64,000 nucleotides of DNA from Acridotheres tristis (taxonomy: Eukaryota > Chordata > Aves > Passeriformes > Sturnidae), in assembly GCA_037013685.1 (NCBI GenBank), contig CM072919.1, forward strand, positions 26,398,646-26,462,645, written 5' to 3'. The notes beneath the pieces were generated by a model that saw only the letters and a program-made list of their open reading frames with translations, was not told the DNA's origin and ran no database searches. The stretch's first letter is position 1. Every line of letters starts with the position of its first letter. The position numbers were made by a program, and so were the translations under genes. Below, in pieces: positions 24,915 through 38,124 of this stretch.

Positions 24915-25573
24915 TGTCCTGGTTTAGGGTAGATTTGGGAGAAAACTTCCAAAGGGCCCCCCCCAGTAAGCAAACCCAAGCTCCCTCCCTCAACAGGTTT
25001 GGGAAGAAATTTCCTCAGAGAGAAGTGGAAAAAACCTGTTTATTCAACAGGCAAAGCACTGGCCCAGCATTAAAAATGAACGATATCAAACAACAAAGCC
25101 TCTCAGTGCTCTGAAGAGATGACCAATTCAGAAAGTCTCTCGCCTGTGGGTGGTAGCTCAGCTCAGTCTGTTCTCAGTCCTTTTGGTGCTGGAAAATGGC
25201 AATGCCCAGGCCAGGCCCCAGTGGGGTGCAGGTGTGAGATCCTGGTGCTCCCCCGGGTCCCCAGTCCAGAGCAGGCTCAAGTAATTCCAGGAGAAAGAAA
25301 AAGACTTTCCGGGGAACTTCTCTGCTTCAGTTAGTCAGAAACTAATAAAAAGAAAGGAGAGCTCTCTCTGCTGTCCACCACGGTGACACAGTCCAGGAGA
25401 TGAGACGATGGAACTCCCGTCTCTGTGTTTTGAAAACAACCTCCTCAGACATTCCATCGCTTCTCCTCCCCTCTCCTTCACTCTCAAATCCAGCCTTAAA
25501 GGTACAAGTCTTATTTCTGGGCTAAACAGACAAATGGGGATACAATTCAACATGGCAAAGTTACCTCAGGACA
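24915..25573 (-). mobile_element. solo ERV LTR, 659 bp
   Basis: The element begins TGTCCTGGTTTAGGG and ends CAGGACA, so its outer seven bases (TGTCCTG...CAGGACA) are a perfect inverted repeat with TG...CA ends. Flanking five-mers are GTTTA (24910-24914) and GTTGA (25574-25578), a 5-bp target duplication with one mismatch, which fits ERVL or a related class. It is visibly more GC-rich than its neighbours. Orientation is uncertain. Minus is favoured because AATAAA on that strand (complement of 25039-25044) lies about 125 bp from the left end, a reasonable R-U5 length, but a plus-strand AATAAA also exists at 25344-25349. No coding sequence adjoins it. Confidence 0.82.
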
Positions 25574-27179
25574 GTTGAAAAATCAAAATTTTGGGAGAAG
25601 ACATAAGATATGCTTTTTCTGCATGGGAGGAAGGACATTTTCCTTTGGTTTATTTCTTTTGTTAATCAACCCCAAAAACTTCACAAAAAATGCAGTTCCC
25701 AAGCAGAAGTACAGCATTATGGAAAAGTAAAAGTTTAAGGATAATGTGAGATTTACAAATCATTAAGAATCCATTTTGAACATGTAATGCCAAATTAAAA
25801 AAGGATGTCCCTTTCTTTCTAAAGACATAGTAATTTTTCACCTTAACGAAAATAATTAAATATTTTTTAATCTAAAATTAAGACAAATTAAATGTCGAGT
25901 AGCAGACATCACACAAAATTGATGGCTGCAATAAAGAATATGTCTGTGGAGCATTGATGTTAATTATTTTTGTCATTTAGGATTTTTTAAAAAGAGGTAA
26001 ATTTTTGAGCGCTTTACCTCAGGTATTCTATAAATAGATAGCAACATTATCACTGTCAACATCATACAATTAATTATCAAATCAGAATAAGCCCAAGATG
26101 TTGCAACACTTTCCATAAAGTAGAATTTCTCAAGAAAAGGATGACTGTAGATAGAAGAATCAAAAGTCAGCATTTCATATATTTAAAGTGTAGTGCAAGC
26201 TTTAAGTACTATAATAAGAGAAGACAGCATCCACAGAGATTCCTGACAATGTTCCTTACATAGGAAAATCAGAAGTAGTAGAGCTGACCAAGTATAGCAT
26301 TGATGTCCAATGTTTTTAAAGAATTGCAAAAACTTTGGCTTTATGTAGATCATTCAGATCTGTACATTTATCTCAAAGCAGCTTATGAAGTAATGATGAA
26401 TCAAAACCAATATAATGCAGAATCTATTTGAGTAAACAAAGTCTTAGTGGGAGCAGGACAAATATATAGAGAGATTTATGGAAGTAGGCAGCCCATCAAG
26501 CTAACCCATTAATCCATATTTATGTTGAGTGCTTAACTTACTTCTTTCACTCCCCACCCCCCTCCATGCTCATTGTTTTGACATCTGGATACAGCACAAA
26601 AAATATATAGTGGTAAAAAAAATGGAGGACTGTTCAGAAAAGAGTAGAGCACTAGATTGTTACTTCCATTACTGCAGAAAGACAAAACACCTGTCATAAA
26701 ATCTTTGTAAAGTCCTGTTGTTACCAACAGAGATGAAACCAAGTACCTGCATTTCTGCCAGTTCACTAGAGAGAACAGAAGTTGCAGATGAAGACTCCTG
26801 AAAGTCTCCTTTTGTCATAACTTTATTAAGAGTAACTCAGCCAGGAAACTCCTTGTATGCTGAGATGTTTGTCAGACATGAGGGCTTTATCATATGTTTT
26901 GCTTTGCTGAACTGGTGTAAACATGAATCCGCCCCTGATTCTGGTATTGTGGTTTCATTGGCTTTTTTTCCTGTAAGAAATTAAAAATAAAAGGCACTTT
27001 TATTCGTTGGTGAAAGAAGTGAAAAATATCTGAATTCAGACACACAGAGAGCATAGATCTTAGCAGAACGAGGTCTTAATTAGGCCCTTGTAAAATCCTG
27101 AAGGAAGAGAACCAGACTGTCACTAAGGCACTGTTTGAGATAATAATTTACACAAAACCAGAGATAACAGATTGATCTA
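25574..27179. other. AT-rich unique sequence, no gene seen
   Basis: No recognisable gene, RNA or repeat. Confidence 0.5.
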
Positions 27180-27345
27180 AAAGAAAGGATTAATCTATAA
27201 GCAGTTCAGACAGAATTTCTTTATGCAGAGGATTACTGAATAATGGAACAAATTGTCAAAGGCAGTGATAGAAGCAAGTGTGAATTATTCTGACACATTT
27301 CTGGATGAGAGAATTGGAAAATGAAGTTGTGGGCTTGATTTCCAA
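27180..27345 (+). mobile_element. possible ancient CR1-like LINE 3' UTR remnant
   Basis: The string CAGAATTTCTTTATGCAGAG, then GATTACTGAATAATGGAACAAATTG, then CAAAGGCAGTGATAGAAGCAAG, then CATTTCTGGATGAGAGAATTGG follows the pattern of old CR1 3' UTRs: 'AATTTCTTTACCCAGAG ... TGGAAC ... ACCAAAGGAAGTGGTAGAAGC'. It is heavily diverged and short. I rate it as likely but unproven. A profile search with ancient amniote CR1 models would settle it. Confidence 0.5.
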
Positions 27346-30300
27346 GATAAATGATGATATAAAGATTGCTTGCATTTCAAGTTGGTGAAGCTAAGGGAAC
27401 CAGCTTGTATTAAAAAGTCACAAGGTTAGCTATGGGAGATCTTAATGAGCCACGCTCTACTCCTCTTTCCCGTAAAAGTTCCTTCATGGTATTATTTAAG
27501 GCAAAGTTTTACATAATTGATAATGAAATGCCTAGCTTGAAAGAGAGGAACAAGCTACTTATTGATAAAGATATGAAAGATTAAAGGATAAAAAGTATTT
27601 ATTTGCTTTTCTTTGTATAAACTCTTTTGAATGAAAGGGATTTTTAGGTGTGGTTTGACAACTTCAAGAACACAAACAATGAAAGCCTTGCATTAAAAAA
27701 AATAAACTCTACTCAGTAAAGGCATTAAACAACTCTTTCAAACATAGCTTCTATGGTCATACAGTCACTTGTGTCAAAGCCCTTGATAAAATCACTGATA
27801 GACTTGCATGGGTTCTTAACTCTGTAAGACATTGTGCACAAAAAGGCCTAGAACATTTCATTTCAAAAATGAACACATTAATGTTTAAAACTAAAACAGA
27901 AGCACTATAAGTTAATCACTTTCATACACAGATTGACGAAGGAGCCTAAAATGGGGCAATAATTTGGCTCCTTTCCTCTGAAAGTCCACATGATGAAAAC
28001 TTTAGATGAAAGAAAATAACAGCTGAATATTTTTCTTAGAAATAAATAAATATTTCACATGCACCTAGCAGAAAGTAACTGCCTTCCTTCTCAGTCCCCT
28101 ACTTGAAATAATGCTTAATAAATAAAGTTCTCCACAATAAAGAACACCTATGATACATATATCATATTAAACCACAGAAGAAAAATGTGTCATAAACAAC
28201 TTGCTCCTCCATGTCTGCTTAAAATAGCTGTGCTAGTGTTAATTTTTTCCTTAGAGTATTTTTGGCATATAGCACCCATTATGGGAAGAAGGTATATTAG
28301 CACAGACATGTCACTGCTACAATTTCTGTGAAAATAAGTATTATTTTAGTCATATGACAGGTTTATGACCTTTGACTTGGATAATCCCAAAGAATTATCC
28401 AAATTCTAACGAAGTATTAATGAGAGAATGCATTCTTCTGTTGAATTTATATGAAATCCAGTATGGCCTAATTTCTCAATAGAAAATAAAAATCATGACT
28501 CAATTGAGGAATATTTTTGCTGGTTCGTTTATTGGGTTTACCAAAATGACATAAAATGCTTTGAAATAGGCAAAACAAACAAAACAAAAGCAATTTATAC
28601 TCATTAAGAAATAAAATTGTTCACTAAATTTAGCAAAGTTAGATTTAGGGAATCCAGAAAACTAACATCCAAATTACTATGGGAGACTACTTTGTTTAGT
28701 CAGAAGGTATGTGGAATTAAACTACAGAACAAGCAGATTGCCCAAACCTCTGTCTGAACTGACTCAAGAGCAATCTTCAGTGATAGAGATGGGGAAAATG
28801 GGCTTTGGGACTTCTATATGGTTTTGGAGAAGTCTCAATAGATCTGAGACAGGTTTAATGAAGCAGGCTCACAAGTTAGGGCAGCTAATGAGGACAGTGA
28901 TCATTAAACAGAATTCTAAAGATATAATTTTTTTCCACCTCTATTTATTCCATTGCTGAAAATATTTGGTTTTTAGTAGAGTGTAATTTTTTGTCCTCAA
29001 ACTGTTTTCATAACTGGTGCTACTGGATAACCTGACTCAAGTGAGATATTCTGCCTTCCTGCGACTGGCACACTCACTACTGTCCCAGACAAAGGCAAAT
29101 TTCTGGAGGCTGTCTAACCCAACAGGCTGTCAGACGTTCAAGAGTCTGTTGGACGAGCACTAATAAGGTGAAAGCACTCAACAAAAGATGAATAAAATTA
29201 GATCTTGTGGGCAGATATCTTCATTGAATGTTGACAGTGTCTCTTAGTTATACTTGTGTTTTATTTATACATGGAATTCCTACTACTTTACATTCTCTCC
29301 ATCACCTTATGAAACAAATAAGACCATTAATTGCTCCTCTAACCACATTAACTCCTAAGGAAATATCCAGGTGACCTGAGTTAACTATCTGTAATCCTTA
29401 CAGCCTGGCTTGATGACAGCAACATCAAGGAGATGGGAAAGAAAAACAGATTGAGGCTGCCCCTCTCTGAGCCCCTTCACACTGGTTTTTGCTCTCTTCA
29501 TGGAATGTATTTCCATATCCCAGTGAAACCCATTATATAGTCATTATTAATTATATCAAGCATTCCTTTTTTTATTTCTACTTCAATAGATTCTCTTTCT
29601 TTTTTTCCCCCATACCCTCCACCCCTCCTCTCTGTTTTTATAAAGTTATATAATCTTTAGGGAAAAGGGAAGCTATTTACAGTTTGTAATCATTGTACTA
29701 AAAAAGAAATCAAACCACAAATTCATTGCAGAGTGTTTGATCCAGAACATTGTTAGAAATGTAATTAATAGCTGAAAGTATTTGAAACAGCTCAACTCAA
29801 TCCTCAACAACTCAAGTCCTCAACTTAGTTGTCAGACACACAGAAAAATATAGGCTCCAAGCTTTTCAGACTTTCAAGTAAAGATATTTGTTTTTCATTT
29901 CAGTATTTGAAAAATTAATTTGGTGGATTGTTTTGTTAATAGGAAACAAAAATTACCCCCACTTTATAATCTCAAAACATTGTATTTGGTTAAGGGTTGT
30001 TGATAGTAAAAGTGTTGAACTTTACTGAAGGCTTTCGTTTTGTAACACCCACCTTCTAATCTTCAGGGAGCCTTCAGACCTGGGAAACACAAAGGGAACA
30101 AAACACAGGCTGGGATCACCCACTGAGCAGTGAGCTACATACCTAAACGGGTTTCAAATTACATAGCAGAATCACCACTTTTGATGAGTTTCTCTGACTG
30201 GTGCAAAGTAGTGCAGGTCTGGATTTGTGCAGTACAGTGTCAACTTATGAACCCTGAGAGAATGCTTTTCTTCATGGTATCCTTCCAAGCCTTTCCTTTG

Positions 30301-33300
30301 TTAGTTTCCACAGTTTTCGCTGTACATAGGCTAAAAAATTAAGTGCTGTGGACCATTAGGTCTCCTACTGTTTATCATTGCTCATCTCTTCACACTCTGT
30401 TATTTTTATTAATATTTTGGGGTTTTATTTTGTTTTCTTTACCTTTGAATTCAGACTGCAGGTGTGTTCATCTCAACAAGCCTGAGTTGTTCAGTAGGGT
30501 TATTTTGTGCTCTTTCACTTTCCTCCTTTTAATCTTACTTTCTTTGGTTTATTCATATCACAGTAATGCGTCTTCATGGATGAAGGTCTCAGTACACACA
30601 AGAGTGCCTTAGTGCACGAATCAATATCCCCTAGATATGATTAACTTAGGTTTGCATCTGTTAATGCTTGTGAAGGCATAATGCTGCCAAAAGCATACTG
30701 AGAAGGCTGGCAAATGTCTGCATTTTTTCAGGTGCAATGCAGTACTGGAGAACAGAAGCAGGAGAAAGAGAGCACAGTGTTCAGGCACAGCAACCAGGCT
30801 AAAAGCTTTAAACAAGGAGTAAGATCGAGAGCAGCTTTCACTGGGCTCACATACAATGGATTCACACTTGAAGCAGAGAAAGACAGTGTTTTTTTTCTTC
30901 CTATGACACCCTGTCTGATTATATTTCTAAGGCTTACGTTCATCTGGGCAATACAACGTTGTTCCACTGCTGTAAGATCATGGGCAAAAGATGATGTCTT
31001 TTTGCCCATGAAGGAAGCATATCTTGAGAAAACAGTTTTCCCAGTGGCTTTTCTGTTCAGACAGAGTCAATAACAAGACAGTACCAAGTCTGTCTGCTGC
31101 TGGTTTTGCACATCCTTTCAGGATTGTCTCTGTAGCTTAGCTCAGCTTTTATCAAGAATTTTCGAATATTTGAAGTCTGAATTTAAAAAAAAAAAGAGGA
31201 GAGCTACAAAAATTTAAATGCCCTAAACAAATTTACTTTAGCTTTGAAATATATTCTGTCAGCAGTATTCTTAATGAATGTGTTTCGTTACAAAAATTTT
31301 GAATGGGCTTGTCTCTTTTTTTTTAATTTACAGATTAAAGATTCTAGGGATACTGGTACAATGGATGCCATCTTTCTCACCCATTTTCATTTCAATTTGT
31401 CTCAAAATTACTTATAGTGGGAGGATTCAAACCTGGTGTTTTTTAGGCTGGACTTATCTTAATTAAGTATATGAAAGTATACTTTGTGAATTTTATCTTC
31501 TATAAACCAGCTAAACTTCAACCATCTCCTATGCTGAGCATACATAGTAAGTCTTAAAAAGCAGATCACTCTTGTCTTTCTCAGAATGCTTTATTTCAGT
31601 GAATCACAAATAAAGAGGCTGTAAAAATTCAAATTATAGTTAAAATTCAATTGCCAGACAAGTTTTTGTCCGATATAAGTATGGACGTAATAATGACTCA
31701 AGCATTCCATTGGGATTTTATGAAAACATATGGCTGAATGGTCTTCTACTCATGCAGCAAACTGATGCGAAGTGCTCGTGTTTTTTATTAAATACAAGCA
31801 GATATTGTTATACAATAAAGGCAGGAGTCAGGTTAGTTTCTGCTGCTGCCTTTCACCATACAAGAAAGCAGGAAAACTGCAAGTGCCTTCCAACACCACT
31901 GTTAGTTAAACAGAAACGCTGGAGTCTAAACATCCTGATGTCTCAGTAATACCCTAAGAAGTGTCTAAACCAATTAGAAGGAATGTCCAGCTGATACGTT
32001 TACTAATTCTAGTCCAGATCTGGCTGTCTGTACTGGAAGCAACAGAGAAAATCCCACAAGTCTGTTAAGTGCCTTCTGCGGAGGTCAACAATAAACCCCA
32101 TACCATGCAGATATTTTGATGAGCTGTTGCAGTAAGTAAAAGACTATAGTTGACCACTATAGGGTTGAATATACATTGCTTGACCTCCACATTTCATGGG
32201 ACCCTGATGTCAATGGGGGAAGACTTTTTCCTGTGGCTTTTATACAAATAGCTTTAATCACAATCTGAAAGAAACCATGAGTCCTAGACTTTTCAGAGCT
32301 ATGATCTACTCCTGGCAAAAAGTTCCAGGTGGCTGGGGAAATTATTAATAAGATGATAAATAAATTGTTTTCTTGTCCTTTTTAAAATATATTGTTTAGT
32401 GAGTGGGTGTGTTTGGAGTAATATTAGGCTCACAAAATCCCTGAGATCTGAGACATGGAAAAATGTTTTCCCATTTTGTACTTAATGTCTATGTGTTGTC
32501 TGTTCAGCACAGGTACTCATGTTGCTGTAACTAGGTGCTCTCTAGTGGTTGCTGTCTAGAGTACACTAGAGTGTGCAGGTGAGCTGGATGATTTGCCATA
32601 GCACCCAAGACTTGAAGCAATTCTGTTCCTTCACCCTTTTTCAATTTGCTTGCTTTCAATCATAATTTGTGCATTATCCCTGGTGACCTTTCAACCAGAA
32701 AGCACCTCCTGTTAGACTTGGAAATTGAACACACACTACATGCAGCCAGCAGCATTTTGGACCAATAACTTTTAATCTAAGAGGTTTGCAAGATGCATGT
32801 ATATGATCAGTATAAAACTGTTTTGCAAAAGTAGTTTTCAGTATGACAAATATTGGCCAGCCTTGCAAACCACTGTCTACTTATCACTTCCATTGCATCC
32901 GAATAATCCTGAGAATACTGCAAATTTTCTATATAAAAAACACTCAAAGCTATGCTCTTCTAGATGATTCCATTCCTTGCACCAGCACAAGATTTTTCTT
33001 TTTGACTTGCACATTCTCATCTCTGTGAGATACTTCTTCATTGGCTACTTCAACTCCTCTCACAATGTACCAAATTCTGTAAACTGAGGTGGGGGCAGGG
33101 GGAGGGCAGGAGAGCAAAGAGAGAAGCAGGCGAATGGAACAACATGAAAATGGTATGCAAATAATAGGAAGTATGTTTGCTTCAAGTAGTTTCAATAAGA
33201 AAATTCATTCTGCTCAGAGTCTTTGCTTTCGATTCTAACATATTTGGTATATCTCTGCTTTGGTTCTGTAATCAGAAGCAGATTTGTAAGTTGCTGTATG

Positions 33301-36300
33301 TCCCATGAAGTTCTTGCACGACTTTGTCTGTATGTATTATGAAGGCATTATTTATCATTTAAAATGGGGCAATACCTTAACTCAAGCAAGGAATTTTCCA
33401 TGGTCTCAATCCGCCAAACAGATATATCGTTTGTAATATTTTCCAGGGGGGAAAAAGTGCTTTATTTTTCCTTAGATAGTAATTATAAGAGTTATGCTGA
33501 TCTAAGTATAAACTGCATGAAAACTAGATTCTTCATTTTTTATTTTCCTAAAATCATTACTGCCAAAAAACATGTTAAGGAATTTGTGATGAGAGCAATC
33601 CTAGACCTTCAAAAGTATGTGACAGTTTTGAATCTACTGTCTTTGAATAGGAATATGATCTTCAAAAACATTTCTCTAAGGTTTTCTGCAGGGAACTCCA
33701 CAAGAAAATGACTACCATCCTACCTACAATTAAGTCTGTTTTTCCAGGTGCTTCATATTTTACAAGGTCCACTACACATTTTAGAGGGGAAAGAATGGAA
33801 CATGTGAAGTGCTTTACCCTGCAGAAAGATAAATAATTAATGAAAAGAAAAGCAGAGTATAGCACCTCCGTGTCTTAAAAACACCAAGATCCTAAAGTGA
33901 CTGATTTCATTGGATAAATGGAGCTAAATATCACAATTACAAAAAGAAATGACAGGACTGGATGATACACAGAATGTTCCATGGCAATAACTAGGGAAGG
34001 AAGATTCTCAGACATAGTTGGATTTGAGGAGGTATATAATATTTCCCTATCCTAAAATATTTATTAGGGAGTATATGACACAAAAAAATATTTTTCTCTC
34101 TCTTGTCTTTAAACTTATATGTCCATTATTATGAAATTTCCAACACTGCTGGTCAGAATTATATGAAGTTGTTTAGCCTGAAATTTTTACCATGTCTGAA
34201 CAGCTTCAGTGATAGTAGGCTGATAACTCTTTATGAAGTAGTTTTACTAATGTTTTCATGTTTCTGGTTTATGATGTCATCAAAGTCATCTTTTGACATA
34301 TTAGAAAGAGAGGTATTCTCAAAATAAACAAAGCAGCAATTTAGTATAGCTTTTAATGTCAACAGAAATTCCTGTATTAAAAAACATTCTCAAAGCATTA
34401 ACAGTATTGTTTGTATTCCCAAATATATATTTCATCTTAACAAATATGGCATATCCCTTAGGTTAGCAAAAATGTCCATTGTCTGAAAGTCGGGGGAAAT
34501 TCAGTTGTACTTTAGAAATGTGATGCTGGGACACAATTCACTGAACAGGAAAATTATTAATTTGATGATAGTGGTGTAGATAAAGTAGATACCTATATGA
34601 AAAGCTCATATTTTCAAAACACTCAGCACCTAACAGTTCTCTTGAGGATATTTGAATCAGGTCATGCAGGCTAAACTTGGAGCCAAACGTGCATTGTCAT
34701 GATACTCTGATCCTGGTTTATAATTAATTCTGAGAAAAAATAAAAGACCTTATAGCACAGAATTAAAAATTATTTCCATGTTGGTTTATTCTGAGCTATG
34801 GAAATTTCTATTGCTGGACCAGATGTTAATCTTTCTATCAAGAAACTTTGGGGGATCCAAGCTTTTTTTTTAATGGATATTATGTACAATATAAATATTC
34901 TGTCTTCTTTGTTGGACTAATACCAGGAGGCTGTCATGAGGTGTCATGCATAACAAGATGATCTCATGCTTGCAGAAGAAATAGGTGTTAAACATCAGTA
35001 CCTTTTATTGCCTAGGTTTCATGAAATATAAGTCCTTAAAAGCAGGCTGGATGATAATGTCGTCCTGATCTGGGGGAAGAAACATACAAGCTGCAGACCT
35101 GTGCAAAGCATCACCGGCAGCTGTACAAGGCCCTGTACTCACTAAATATCAAGAGGTCAGCATGAAATAAATTGTGCCCTTAGTCTGCTTCTGCTGCAAG
35201 TGATGGGAATTCTGGCCTCAGTCCAATAGATCACTGAAACACATGAATAATTTTGAGATTGTGAGTAACCCACTGATTGCTGTGACCTTCTAAACAAGAC
35301 TCATGGTGCATACCAAAGAAAATAAAAACCAGTAACATGATAATCACCATTAGATAAAAATTCCCTGTAAAAAAATCTGCCATATTGTCAATCAAAATTG
35401 TTTTAAAAACTTTCAGTTGAGAAACAAGAACTTGTATAAATTAGCTGTACTTTGGCCAATAGAAAACATTATTTTAAATTAGTGGAGCATCCTTAGTATT
35501 GTTTATGGAAGGAATTGCTCTAACAAACAGAAATAAAGGACTCCCTCAGAATAAAAAAGGATGTTCTGCCTTTTCATTTCAGACTCAGCACATTGTGTTC
35601 TGGTTGAAGTTGAAAATTTAAGCAACATGTTCTACAGAGCAGATATCATTAGGTCCTAAAATACCTTTAGATTATAATGGAAATATGGCGGGGTAAAATC
35701 AACTCCAAAACTATAACATTAGTGAATATAATACTTAAACTGTGCTTCTTCAGAATGTGATCCCAGTCCTGAAAAAACAGATGCTTTATCAGTACAACAG
35801 AAATGTAGAATTATAGTTGCTTGAATTAAGTGTCATTTGTCAAATTTTTAATAGGAAAAGAAGAAGATCATATGGTACCAAAGACAGAAAAATATTTTTA
35901 TTTTTATTTTGTTCCTATATGCATTATAATCATTAAATTGTACCATGTGGTCCTGGAAGAAGGTTTAAAATCAGAAAATTGTATCTCACTCAAAAGGTAT
36001 GGATTTAATATATCTTAGTGCCATCTGTACTCTAACTTAGATTAAGGAGCTTGTCATGTATTGGATGAGAGAAATGTCAATAACCAGAGAGTACCACATC
36101 CTGCACCTTGTCATTCTCCTCTATATTATATGGCGTAGTTCAGCATTTCATGTTAACTTTTTATTAACAGTTTTATTAACAGTTAAAGCTTGTCTGTATT
36201 CTCACTCTTAGAACAGTTAGGTTATTCCCAAGTTTTGTAGTGTTTTGCTGTTTTTAAAAAAAGCACTGGCAAATATGTTTTATCCTCATTTCAAGTTTAA

Positions 36301-37175
36301 AAGGTTTCAGTGAACAGATGATTCTACTAAAATCCAGCAAAACCTCTCAGCTATTGATATTCCCCAGTATTTGTACTATTTTATTTTTACAGAACCATCT
36401 TCATCAAAGGAAATCTTTGCATAAACTGAGTAGTTACCTCTAAGGTCATTCATGACTTAGAAAATACTACTTATCTGCTTTAAGCGTCATTTATGTCTTT
36501 GTATTACATTGTACAAAGTCCCCAGAGGACACCCTAATATAAACTATAAAATTCACATGTACTGCATGTTGTTAACTCTTCATAATTCTTCTCATACTCA
36601 AACCAGTACCTGTTCCATATTCTTTTCTCTGAGCTTGACAAATAGCACTTTATGTTAAAGACTCTTCAGCTAATTTCTGTCATGGCAGGAATGTAGAAAG
36701 GCTTAGAGGAAAAAATTTTATTAATATTTCCTGACATGTAATATGTGAAATAGAACTTATGGTATCATACTACTTATAATGAAAAACTATCCTCTTCAGA
36801 AAAGATGTATTGCCACAGAGGATTCCAATATTATCCTACTGATTTTTCACAAAATTATAGGTGAAGAAACTGCAATAATGTCCAATCTACAATCTGGACA
36901 TTGGTAAAAAAACACCATAGCATGAAAAGAGTAATGATTATCTAGGTTAGACATAAGGGATCAAAATTTGAACCAGGAAGGAGTAAAAGTTTTCTGCAGG
37001 ATAAGCAACAATTGCTCAAGAGGTTCTCTTTCAGTTCAGATTGTAAAATCTGAATAGAATGCATCAAAAACAAATTTTGGAAATTATCCTGCTGGATTTT
37101 TAAATAAAATTAAAAGGTAGATATACCTGGGACCTGGGTACATAGAAAGAACTGGATGATCTCTCTTGAGAGACA
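27346..37175. other. AT-rich unique sequence, no gene seen
   Basis: Almost 10 kb without a recognisable gene or transposon. The longest frames (30714-31073, 119 codons; 33364-33711, 115 codons) contain no domain I recognise and are near the chance maximum for this much sequence, so I do not call them. A pyrimidine-rich run lies at 29591-29640, a purine/G-rich run at 33087-33130, and a perfect 11-bp-stem hairpin at 30979-31010. Confidence 0.5.
30979..31010. repeat. inverted repeat, 11-bp perfect stem
   Basis: The arms CATGGGCAAAA (30979-30989) and TTTTGCCCATG (31000-31010) are exact reverse complements separated by 10 bases. The stem can extend inward by GA/TC with one bulge. It is isolated and carries no terminator or attenuator meaning in a vertebrate context. 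Confidence 0.9.
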
Positions 37176-37176
37176 T

Positions 37177-37213
<37 letters not shown>

Positions 37214-37294
37214 GTGTATATATATGTGTATATATATGTATATATATGTATATATATATGTATATATATATGTATGTATGTATATAAATATATT
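37176..37294. repeat. (TA)n tract with TG and ATG interruptions
   Basis: A 24-bp pure TA run is followed by TATATG(TG)TATA units that repeat with slight length changes, ending in TATGTATGTATATAAATATATTG. Both strands read through as Tyr-Ile/His-type peptides, a direct result of the dinucleotide repeat. Such tracts can extrude as cruciforms and are often variable in length. Confidence 0.95.
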
Positions 37295-37854
37295 GTTGAG
37301 AACCACTATTACAAATTGTTTGCACAGCATTTTGACAAAGTAAGAGAAAGAGAAAATTATGCCAGCATGAACAAGATTTTACAGTAATTCACCCAGGTAA
37401 TGAAGCTGTGGAAGGTGAATGTGCTCAGGAAAGATGCATAGTTCAATATATTCCCACCAGATTTACATGGTTACATGGTGCAGAGACTGTGGTGAGCATC
37501 TTCAGAATACCTACTGTACCACTGGAGAAAGATCCAGACATCAACAAAGACCAAAATATGACTGAATGTCCAAAAAGAGGACTTAAAGAATCAGGTTAAG
37601 TTATGCTAGAAATCGTAGATTAACTGTGAAATATACTGGCACATTTTTAATAGATTTCTCGCACAAATAACATGAAGGGAAAACAAATATTTTAGACAAT
37701 ATATATAAAAATTTAATAACAATTTTTTTTTCTTCTTGAGGTCACAGAAGTGAGGAATCAGTAGGATTCCTCTCCTACTAGTGGAGTTCTGAAAGAGTTT
37801 TCCATTACAAGTTTCAAGATTGAAAAAAACCAAAAACTGTATGTGTGTAGATAG
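37295..37854. other. spacer between two simple-repeat arrays
   Basis: About 560 bp of AT-rich sequence. It includes a T-run at 37723-37736 and no recognisable gene or transposon. Confidence 0.5.
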
Positions 37855-38124
37855 AGATGGAGATGGAGATGGAGATGGAGATGGAGATGGAGATGGAGAT
37901 GGAGATGGAGATGGAGATGGGGATGGGGATGGGGATGGGGATGGGGATGGGGATGGGGATGGGGATGGGGATGGGGATAGGGATAGGGATAGGGATAGGG
38001 ATAGGGATAGGGATAGGGATAGGGATAGGGATAGGGATAGGGATAGGGATAGGGATAGGGATAGGGATAGGGATAGGGATAGGGATAGGGATAGGGATAG
38101 GGATAGGGATAGGGATAGGGATAG
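37855..38124. repeat. three-block hexanucleotide satellite (AGATGG, GGATGG, GGATAG)
   Basis: By direct count there are 11 copies of AGATGG (37855-37920), then 9 copies of GGATGG (37921-37974), then 25 copies of GGATAG (37975-38124), all in one unbroken 6-bp phase. Each block is perfectly homogeneous and differs from the last by a single A/G transition. The plus strand is G-rich throughout: runs of four G in the middle block and three G in the last, each separated by two or three bases. The last unit rotates to ATAGGG, one base from the vertebrate telomere unit TTAGGG. Long open frames on both strands (Asp-Gly/Asp-Arg, Met-Gly/Ile-Gly, Tyr-Pro) arise only because a 6-bp unit without stops repeats. 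They are not genes. Confidence 0.98.

Noticed and set aside
33364..33711. 115-codon plus-strand frame
   Set aside because: No domain, signal or family resemblance. The length is near the chance maximum for 64 kb read in six frames.
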